DNA from: Desmodesmus armatus
Taxonomy: Eukaryota; Chlorophyta; Chlorophyceae; Sphaeropleales; Scenedesmaceae
Assembly: GCA_007449985.2 (NCBI GenBank)
Contig: VIIQ02000044.1
Location: 32,152-96,151, forward strand
DNA length: 64,000 nucleotides
Direction: 5' to 3'
Part shown: positions 57,734-64,000 of the stretch, one piece after another
How positions within the stretch are numbered: position 1 is the first letter of the stretch
How the letters are laid out: each line of letters starts with the position of its first letter
Translations under genes and position numbers: made by a program
Notes under the pieces: model-generated
What the model was told of the DNA's origin: nothing
What the model saw: only the letters and a program-made list of their open reading frames with translations
The model's database searches: none

Positions 57734-58978
57734 TTACCTGCGCCGGGTGTTGGAACGGTATGCCAGGCGATCCTGCTTGTATGCTGTTCGCAGGAAGCAG
57801 ATTGGGCATGTGTCGTTAAGTTTTGGGTTCTTCTCCGGGTTGTGCGCTGGGTCGTGTGCTGCCACTGGGAACCACGTGCCCTGGTAATCCATAACTCCTG
57901 CTAATCCATAACCGTCCTTGCCCACCCTGCAGTTGTTGCGGGTAAAGCCCAAAGGAGGGAGCTCGTACTCAGGTACGTCTGCGGGTTTGGGAGGCCCGTC
58001 CATGTCGTACTTGCTGCTGCTGCGACCACCACGGTCCTGGTTGTCGTCCTTGCCGCGGCCCTTGCTGCGGCTCCTGCTGCGTTTGGGCTTGCGCTCCCTG
58101 TTGTCGGCATTGGGGCTGCGGCCGCGGCTCCCGCTGCGCTCCTGCGTATGCTCCCCATCATTACCCTTGCCGCTGCTGCTGCTTCCGCGCTGCGGAGGCA
58201 CAAACTCTAAGGGTAGTTTCACGCGACTCCAATCAAAGCCTACTGCTGCAGGTGCCTCGTGGTTTGCTGCCGGCTCTACTGCGCGGTTCCCTTCTGCAGC
58301 CCTTGCCTTCGCTGCTGCCTCCTTTGCAAGTGCTTCAGCTGCTGCAGCCTCCCTTGCTGCAGCCTCCCTTGCTGCAGCCTCCCTTGCTGCAGCCTCCCTT
58401 GCTGCAGCCTCCCTTGCTGCAGCTGCCCGTGCTGCTTCTGCCTCCAAGTCTGTATCTGCATTCTGCAGCATGTGCTGGTCTGCCTCCTTTGCCCGCCTTG
58501 CCGCAACTGTGAGGTCCTCTGACATCCCGTTGGCATAGCCGCCAAGGTGACATGCAACACGGGTGATGCCAAGCACGTCCATTGCTGCTTCGCGCTCCAC
58601 CCATCGCTGCTGCTCTAGTGTAAGCTGCCACAAGCTCCTGTCAATACCCCTCAGCTCATCCCTGTCCCGCCGAAGCCCATGGTAGATTGCGCGTACCCTC
58701 GTGACCAGTTGGCCGGCTGGGTCCTCCGCTACTGCTGCAGGCAGGTCCATGTGAGCTGCTATGTCCTGCTGCATGGGCTCCTCAGGCAAGCCCTCGCCCC
58801 CAAAGTCCGGCTGCTCTGCACCCTCACTGTCTGGCTGCTGAGGCAACTCCTCCTCTCCAGATCCTAGCAGTGCCACTTCCTCACTGACTGGCTGCTCCTG
58901 CAACTCCTCCCAGGAGTCCTCCCCGTAGTCCAGCTGCTCCTCTATTACACTGCTGGCACCAGGTGCTGTGTCGGGCAT
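57734..58978 (-). CDS. SR-rich third ORF of the retrotransposon (gag-like or accessory)
   Basis: Met at 58978 gives about 414 aa. The N-terminus is acidic (EEELPQQPDSEGAEQPD). A helical region follows (VRAIYHGLRRDRDELRGIDR). Next is an Ala/Glu/Arg stretch encoded by 15-bp repeats (AAREAAAREAAAREAA) and an Arg/Ser-rich basic region (KPKRSRSRSKGRGKDD). It ends with a small CxxC-containing tail (NDTCPICFLRTAYKQDR). Its frame is -1 relative to the preceding ORF, overlapping it by about 35-49 nt. Basic and CxxC features suggest nucleic-acid binding as in Gag, but position after integrase is unusual for Gag, so it may be an accessory ORF. No family recognised. Confidence 0.6.
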   Translation of the reverse strand: MPDTAPGASSVIEEQLDYGEDSWEELQEQPVSEEVALLGSGEEELPQQPDSEGAEQPDFGGEGLPEEPMQQDIAAHMDLPAAVAEDPAGQLVTRVRAIYHGLRRDRDELRGIDRSLWQLTLEQQRWVEREAAMDVLGITRVACHLGGYANGMSEDLTVAARRAKEADQHMLQNADTDLEAEAARAAAAREAAAREAAAREAAAREAAAREAAAAEALAKEAAAKARAAEGNRAVEPAANHEAPAAVGFDWSRVKLPLEFVPPQRGSSSSGKGNDGEHTQERSGSRGRSPNADNRERKPKRSRSRSKGRGKDDNQDRGGRSSSKYDMDGPPKPADVPEYELPPLGFTRNNCRVGKDGYGLAGVMDYQGTWFPVAAHDPAHNPEKNPKLNDTCPICFLRTAYKQDRLAYRSNTRRR

Positions 58979-61900
58979 AAATGAGAACACGCCCTACTGA
59001 GCACCAGCCAGCAGCCATTCTTGCCCCTGAATGCTGCTGCTCGCCGTTGCTGCTTGAGTGCACTGAACAGAGGGTGGATGTCAGCTGGAAACGCCAGTGA
59101 AGGCACGTAACAGAGCACCACCAATGGCCTCATTTGCAGTGCTGTGAAAACTGCATGAAGCACAAAGGGTGCTGTAGGTGTAATGATGATGGCTGTAGCG
59201 CCGTGCTGTACAGGCCCGCAGCCCACAGTGAACGGTCGCCCAGCAAAAACCTGCTGCCACTGGGTGTTGAGTGTTAGTGGGTCCACCAGGGCTTGAACCA
59301 GGGACATCTGCACTGTAAGCTGCAGCAACTGCACATCTGCCGGTGAGACCCTTGTGGAAGGAACAGCTACTGAACCGCCAGCAACCCTGCTGACCAGCTG
59401 TCGTGCGTACGCCACTGCTGCTGCCAGTGACTCTGGTGTAGGAATGCTGACCCCAGGTGGCAGCACTGCATCCTCCGGCTGCAGGTAGCGCTTGATGCCT
59501 GCCATGGTGGCGTGGTGAGAGTCCCCATCTTCGTACACCACTCGGAAGTAGTATGGGCGTGACTCAGCATCCTTGAAGTAGATCCTGCCCCAGTACTTCC
59601 TGCCTTTCCCGGTGGCTGGATCCGTGAACGCCTTCAGCACCAGTCGGCCATGCAGCGCATGTGCTGCTTCGTCCCTGCGCTTCATTTGCGCGCCGGGGAA
59701 TATGTTTGGCCTGGCCTCCCGCTCCTGTAGCTGCTGCCGCTGCTGCTCCCTGCCAGCAGCATCCTGTTCTGTGTAGCCAGCGTCCACACACTCCGGGCAC
59801 AGCCACACACCGTCAGGCACACTGCTGAGTGGTGGTTGCAAGCAGTAGGTATGGTATCCGCTGTTGCACACGTCACACAGCATGAGCTCGGCCCCGTTGT
59901 CGCTGGTGCTGCATACCTCACAGACCACATCATCTGTGTTGTCCACCAGCAGTGGGTCGATGCCGCCGTCGATATCAGGCAAGTGGCAGGGTGCACAGTG
60001 AGACATGTGCACCTCAATGGTCCGGCCACAGCGCCCCTGCAGGTGCAGTACCCCAGAGTCCCGCACCTCCAGAACTCGCAGAATGAGGGGTTTGGCCCTG
60101 GGCTGTAGCTTGCTTGCCCGGTTAAGCTGCTGAGTGTAGACGTAGTCACCCACCATAAACCTGTGAACGCGTGGCTTGTAGTCAGGCGCACGCAGCTGCA
60201 GGTAACGGCGCTGATCCCTGTGCTGTGCAATCGCCAGGTTCTCCAGCGCAATGGGCACCTGCTGCTTTAGCCGCTCCTTACGCTGCAGTAGGTCCTTGAC
60301 AGCCGCCTCAGCACTGATGTCCAGGGGTGTGCTGACAAGCTCCTTCACTGCAGGTGGAATGACCGGTGGACGTGCATACATGAGTTCGTACGGGCTGTGG
60401 CCTGTGCTGGCCTGTGGAGAGCAGCGGTAGCCCAGTGCCAGCCATGCCAAGTCCTCATCCCACTGCTTGACACTGTGCCTTGCCACTGCCATTTTGGTAA
60501 GCGCCCGCTTGACGATGTGCACAGCCTTCTCTGCCTGACCATTGGCCTGAGGGTGGTCTGCACTGATGATGGCATGATCGATGAGCGCATCCTCCAGGAG
60601 CTTGGCAAACTCGCCCTCAAACTCTGTCCCTGAGTCTGTCACCACCTGCCCTGGTGCTGCAAAGTGTGCCAATACACCGTGCAAGAAGTGGTATGCAGTG
60701 GTCTCCGCCTTGTCGTTTTCCATCGGCACCACCACCAGGTACTTGCTGAATGCCTCAACACACACCAGCACATACTTGTTGCCCTTTGCACTCTTGGGTA
60801 GTGGCCCAGCTGTGTCCACGTGCCACCTGAAACCCATGCTGCTGATTGGAATGGGGCGCAGCTCCTCCGGCTTGGCGGTGAAGCTGGCATGCACCCTGCT
60901 GCAGTGCTCGCAGCGTGACAGCACTGTTGCAACGTCCGCCAGTAACCCATACCACCAGTGCTTACTGAGTAGCATGGCTGAGGTGCGCCGCCTGCCAAAG
61001 TGCCCACACATCTCGTGTTGCTGCCGTATGAGACCAGCACGCGCCTGTGGTGGAGGTACCAGCCTGTCGGTGCCATCTGGCATCCTCCTGATCAGCTGCT
61101 GGTCCTTGAAGTAGTATGAGCGTGCACGTCGCTTGATACGTGCTGCCTGGCTGGCTGCCAGGTCTTGTGGGAGTTGCCCTGTTCTGATGTACTCCAGGGT
61201 CTTATCGTCGGCCCAGATGTCACCTTGGCTCGTAGCCGTAGTGTTCTCCTGGTAGCCAGCTGTCATGGCTAGCTGCTGCTGATAGCCATGTGGGGTTGCA
61301 GTTGCCTCTCTGCCAGGCCACTCCTGCGCCAGTTCCCCTTCGTGTGCGCTGAATGCACGTGTCGCCAAGTCAGTAGAGGTAGGCAGGCCCCGCAGGAACC
61401 AAGCCTTGGCGATGGCCATGAGCACCTGCAAAGTGTTGGCATCCATGCTTTCACCGAGCAACGCACACCGCTGCGCTTGTGTGAGGCCTGCTGCTGCTGT
61501 GCTGCCTGGAAGATAGCCCAGAGCTACCTCTCTCTCCTCTGCTGTTGGCTCGCCCCACTTGACTACAGCAGGCACCGTTGTGTCCAAAACACTGCCAGGC
61601 TGGCCAGGCCTGAAGGCGTAGGAGCGTGCGCTGCTGACCAAGGTAGGCCAGGCTGCGCGAGGCTGCCCTGGTGCGTTGCAGGGGTAGAGAGGAGCAGCGT
61701 CTGGTCGGTTGACAGGTTGCGCGGTCCTGCCAGGTCCCAAGGCAAGCTGTACGCTGCGTGCGGGTGGCCTCTTGACAAATGCCAAAGCTGCTCGCAGTTG
61801 ACTGGGCCCAACCAGGTTGGACCAGAAGTTGCGCGCCCGATGTGCAAGGCTGCCAAACTGTGCTGCGTCCAGCACCACAGGTAACCCTAGGCACGCCTTG

Positions 61901-62832
61901 ATTTTATTGAAGTCATGCTGACTGATGCTGCTCAGCCTGTGCTGCTGCAAGAGCACATTCTCCACCAGGTAGGCTGGGGGCTGGTGTGGGAGTAGCTGTT
62001 GCAACGCTCCCACTACCCTGACCAGGTCAAACAGCAGTTGAGCCCGATCACCCCGAAGCCCCTGTGACTTGCCTGCTGCAGAGAAGTCTTGACAGGGCCA
62101 GCCTCCTACTACCAGCCATTGCTTGACTGGTGCCTCGCTGACAGCCTTGCTGAGCTGCTGTGTGGTGATGTGCCTCACATCCATGGGAAGAATGCTGAAA
62201 CTGCCAGCCAAAGCATCCTCCGGTAGCTGCTTGGGATACATGCTTTGCAGCACCCTGATCCTGTGTAACGCCGCCCGCTGTGCCATGGGGTTGATGTCGC
62301 TGTACAGGTACTGTTTGACTGTGATGCCACTCCTGAGCACCATCTCCAGCCCTGCGCAGATGCCACCAAACGGCTCATAAAGCACGATGCCCTGCTGCAG
62401 CGCTGCCGGGAAGAACGTGTCTGCCACAGTAGCCGTGCACAGCCCTTGTGTCTCCCTTACGCCCCAGGGGTCCAATGCACCTGTGTACACTCCTGGCTGG
62501 AAGCTGTCCGGTTGGGGCTGTTGTAGCCCTGCCAATGTGACCCACGCCGATGCTGCCTGCTGTAGGTCATGCTGCCGCCAAGCTACTGCTGGGTGTTGTG
62601 TGTCCACGCAGCAGCCATCGTCAGCAAAAAGTTGTCCTGCTGTCTCCCCCCCCAGCAATGAGTCGGCGGTTGGGGCGAATGTGTCCACTGCAGACTCGTT
62701 GCTGCACAGTAGACAACACAACGCCTCGTGCTCCAGCTGTTCATGACTGTAGCTGTCTGCTGGTTCTGCCGCCAGCGCTGCTGCTGGGCTGTGAAGGATT
62801 GGGCAGTCACCAGGTGTTTCCTCATAAGCCAT
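58945..62832 (-). CDS. Retrotransposon polyprotein: C5-DNA methyltransferase, integrase, PHD finger, Tudor-like domain
   Basis: One uninterrupted ORF. Residues here count from a GTG at 62841; first ATG is 62832. Methyltransferase about 150-485: motif I EPFGGICAGLEM, SDINPM, GGWPCQDFSAAGKSQGL with catalytic Cys250, ENV at 294, RARNFW near 335, and LLGESMDANTLQ near 462. The order and end motif resemble the Dnmt3-like group. A linker leads to the integrase zinc finger H609-H614-C644-C647, then the core with D676, D736 and E771 (a D,D35E triad). A C-terminal barrel region near 895-950 follows. PHD finger: C974, C977, C989, C992, H997, C1000, W1013, C1015, C1018. Tudor-like: YWGRIYF...YYFRVVYEDGDS (1083-1107). 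Every catalytic and metal residue looks intact, although the upstream RT is frameshifted. Confidence 0.93.
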   Translation of the reverse strand: MAYEETPGDCPILHSPAAALAAEPADSYSHEQLEHEALCCLLCSNESAVDTFAPTADSLLGGETAGQLFADDGCCVDTQHPAVAWRQHDLQQAASAWVTLAGLQQPQPDSFQPGVYTGALDPWGVRETQGLCTATVADTFFPAALQQGIVLYEPFGGICAGLEMVLRSGITVKQYLYSDINPMAQRAALHRIRVLQSMYPKQLPEDALAGSFSILPMDVRHITTQQLSKAVSEAPVKQWLVVGGWPCQDFSAAGKSQGLRGDRAQLLFDLVRVVGALQQLLPHQPPAYLVENVLLQQHRLSSISQHDFNKIKACLGLPVVLDAAQFGSLAHRARNFWSNLVGPSQLRAALAFVKRPPARSVQLALGPGRTAQPVNRPDAAPLYPCNAPGQPRAAWPTLVSSARSYAFRPGQPGSVLDTTVPAVVKWGEPTAEEREVALGYLPGSTAAAGLTQAQRCALLGESMDANTLQVLMAIAKAWFLRGLPTSTDLATRAFSAHEGELAQEWPGREATATPHGYQQQLAMTAGYQENTTATSQGDIWADDKTLEYIRTGQLPQDLAASQAARIKRRARSYYFKDQQLIRRMPDGTDRLVPPPQARAGLIRQQHEMCGHFGRRRTSAMLLSKHWWYGLLADVATVLSRCEHCSRVHASFTAKPEELRPIPISSMGFRWHVDTAGPLPKSAKGNKYVLVCVEAFSKYLVVVPMENDKAETTAYHFLHGVLAHFAAPGQVVTDSGTEFEGEFAKLLEDALIDHAIISADHPQANGQAEKAVHIVKRALTKMAVARHSVKQWDEDLAWLALGYRCSPQASTGHSPYELMYARPPVIPPAVKELVSTPLDISAEAAVKDLLQRKERLKQQVPIALENLAIAQHRDQRRYLQLRAPDYKPRVHRFMVGDYVYTQQLNRASKLQPRAKPLILRVLEVRDSGVLHLQGRCGRTIEVHMSHCAPCHLPDIDGGIDPLLVDNTDDVVCEVCSTSDNGAELMLCDVCNSGYHTYCLQPPLSSVPDGVWLCPECVDAGYTEQDAAGREQQRQQLQEREARPNIFPGAQMKRRDEAAHALHGRLVLKAFTDPATGKGRKYWGRIYFKDAESRPYYFRVVYEDGDSHHATMAGIKRYLQPEDAVLPPGVSIPTPESLAAAVAYARQLVSRVAGGSVAVPSTRVSPADVQLLQLTVQMSLVQALVDPLTLNTQWQQVFAGRPFTVGCGPVQHGATAIIITPTAPFVLHAVFTALQMRPLVVLCYVPSLAFPADIHPLFSALKQQRRAAAFRGKNGCWLVLSRACSHLCPTQHLVPAV

Positions 62833-63998
62833 TGCTGCCACTCCAGCTGCTGCTGTTGATTTGCTGCCAATGCCCAGCTCCAGTGCCAGACTGTCATGTG
62901 TGTAGACCAGTGGGTCCGTTGTTTTGCAGCTGGCAGAAGCACAGTGGGCACCCAGTCATGCAGCTCCGTGTCCAACCTGGCTCCAGTGGTGTCTGCCACA
63001 CAGCTACTGGCTTCCCTGCTAGGCACATCAGCTGGGTTTGACTTGCCTGCCCTGTGCACCAGTGAGAAGCGGTACTCCTGAAGTGCCAGAATCCAACGCA
63101 TCTGCTGCCCCACTGGTGTCTTCTGTGTCAGCAGCCATAACAGCGCCCGGTGGTCGCTGTGGAGATAGAACTCCCTGGAGTGCAAGTACGGCCTGTACAT
63201 TTTGACGCCCCACACTGCTGCCATCATCTCGCCTTTCCAGGCGGGATAGTTCTGCTCAGCTGCATTGAGGGACCTGCTGGCACAGGCCACCATGTACTCC
63301 GTCCCATCCTCCGCCTCCTGATTCAGCACAGCTGCAATGCCCGTGTTGCTCCAGTCGACATACAGATGAAAACTGCGCCCATCCACAGGCTGCCTGAGCC
63401 CCAAACCCTTCTTGCACAGCGCCGTTCGAAGCCCCTCATACGCCTGGTTACAGTCATCACTCCAGATGTACTGCGCACCCTTCTCCATAAGCTTGTAAAG
63501 CGGCCTGGCAATGATGGCAAAGTTGGGCACATAGCACCTGTAGTAATTAAACAGGCCAAGGTGGGCCTGCAGGCGCTTGAGGCTGGTGGGTGGCTGCAGT
63601 GCCTTGATGCCTGCAATCTTGGCTGGCTCCGGCTTGCACTCCTTGGCTGATACCAGGTGACCCAGGTAAGGCAAGCAGTCTGCACCCACGATTGTCTTGG
63701 CAGGGTGCAGGCGCAAGCCCACTGTCTTGAGATGCTGTAGAAGTGTTCTGAAGTTGGTCACCATGTCCTCCCAGGTGTCGCACCACATGATAACGTCATC
63801 GACGAACGGCGCCGCACAGTGAGACAAACCAGCTGCTGCCAGCTCCTTCTCCATAACCGCTGGAAAATTGCCGTGGCGTTCACGTGACCAAAACACAGCC
63901 GCGTGTAGGTCAGTCGCTTGCCACTGTGGGTGCGTGGAAGGCCACGTGCTGCTGCGCCTCTTCGCTCAGGTTGAGCTGCCAAAAGCCCGCTCTAAGTC
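62583..63998 (-). pseudogene. Reverse transcriptase-RNase H, partial and frameshifted
   Basis: The intact part (63896-62583) has the RT catalytic motif FVDD near 63800, palm/thumb motifs (RLHPAKTIVGADCLPYLGH, LQAHLGLFNYYRCYVPNF) and a full RNase H with D181, E223, D248 and D290 (LYVDWS, KGEMMA, HSDHRAL, NPADVPSR; numbering from 63896). Upstream, LRAGFWQLNLSEEAQQHVAF and GKRLTYTRLCFGHVNATAIF are clear RT fingers/palm pieces but lie in two other registers, with shifts near 63930 and 63855. The 5' end is cut by the window. The following methyltransferase ORF is in the -1 frame and overlaps by up to about 370 nt. Either the copy is dead for RT or the assembly has indels there. Confidence 0.9.
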
Positions 63999-64000
63999 CG

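Larger units (their letters stand above)
56302..64000 (-). mobile_element. Ty3/gypsy-type LTR retrotransposon with DNA methyltransferase, PHD and Tudor-like domains (5' part outside window)
   Basis: On the minus strand the order is reverse transcriptase, RNase H, C5 cytosine methyltransferase, integrase zinc finger and core, PHD, Tudor-like domain, SR-rich ORF. RT-RNase H before integrase is the Ty3/gypsy order. The right end is cut by the window at the RT fingers. At the left, a purine run (minus strand AGTGGGGGGGAG, 57007-56996) is followed directly by TGTACACCCC, which would fit a polypurine tract and LTR start. The true LTR extent is unknown. Gag and protease are not visible and should lie beyond 64000. 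Confidence 0.9.

Noticed and set aside
57918..58538. Plus-strand Leu/Ala-rich frame
   Set aside because: It is antisense to the SR-rich retrotransposon ORF and its 15-bp repeats.
61385..62390. Methyltransferase as part of a bacterial restriction-modification system or contamination
   Set aside because: It is in one frame with a Ty3/gypsy integrase and a PHD finger and sits among intron-rich eukaryotic genes.
58945..62832. Host methyltransferase gene interrupted by a retrotransposon
   Set aside because: The methyltransferase and integrase are joined without stop or frame change, and RT-RNase H lies immediately upstream on the same strand.

Overview
This window looks like nuclear DNA of a green alga (Chlorophyta; perhaps a Sphaeropleales relative, which is inference). 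The genes are intron-rich with GT-AG introns. Long CAG/GCN tracts encode poly-Q and poly-A. There is an interstitial (TTTAGGG)n plant/algal-type telomere repeat, plus long TG, TACAG and minisatellite arrays. I see no bacterial operons, CRISPR or rRNA, and no tRNA I could defend. Exon models were built by hand from splice sites and reading phase, without transcript data.

Layout. 1-4.4 kb: degenerate coding-like fragments on the minus strand and a 151-bp tandem repeat. 4.4-12.9 kb (+): a 14-exon secreted glyoxal/galactose-oxidase-type copper radical oxidase (790 aa) with all five active-site ligands and an added C-terminal beta-rich module. It is followed by a 149-bp TG tract and a 36-bp minisatellite. 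14.65-25.7 kb (+): a 12-exon leucine-rich-repeat protein (about 1532 aa) with huge Gln/Ala/Gly-rich insertions. 26.7-27.5 kb (-): a two-exon CAP/SCP-domain gene, with an array of palindromic CTACTACCCTAGTAG units 25 bp upstream. 28.4-29.3 kb (-): coding-like exons of an unrecognised gene. 32.9-37.7 kb (-): a 9-exon strictosidine-synthase-like/APMAP beta-propeller protein (402 aa). It is divergent, across 327 bp, from a 3-exon acylphosphatase at 38.0-39.2 kb (+).

40.5-55.7 kb: three copies of an unrecognised three-exon Gln-rich coiled-coil gene. Copy 1 (-) and copy 2 (+) are head to head with 179 bp between start codons and form an inverted duplication with arms of about 4 kb. Copy 3 (+) lies in a direct duplication of about 5 kb. 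The homology continues about 2 kb past each stop codon.

56.3-64 kb (-): the 3' part of a Ty3/gypsy-type LTR retrotransposon running off the right edge. It encodes reverse transcriptase (frameshifted here), RNase H, a C5 cytosine DNA methyltransferase, an HHCC + D,D35E integrase, a PHD finger and a Tudor-like domain, then an SR-rich ORF. Methyltransferase, integrase, PHD and Tudor-like domain share one uninterrupted ORF, so a DNA-methylation writer and chromatin readers are fused to the integration machinery. This is the most exciting object in the window.

A second cross-cutting signal is that introns of three unrelated genes repeatedly carry partial copies of the adjacent exon edge, with a splice-site-like boundary.
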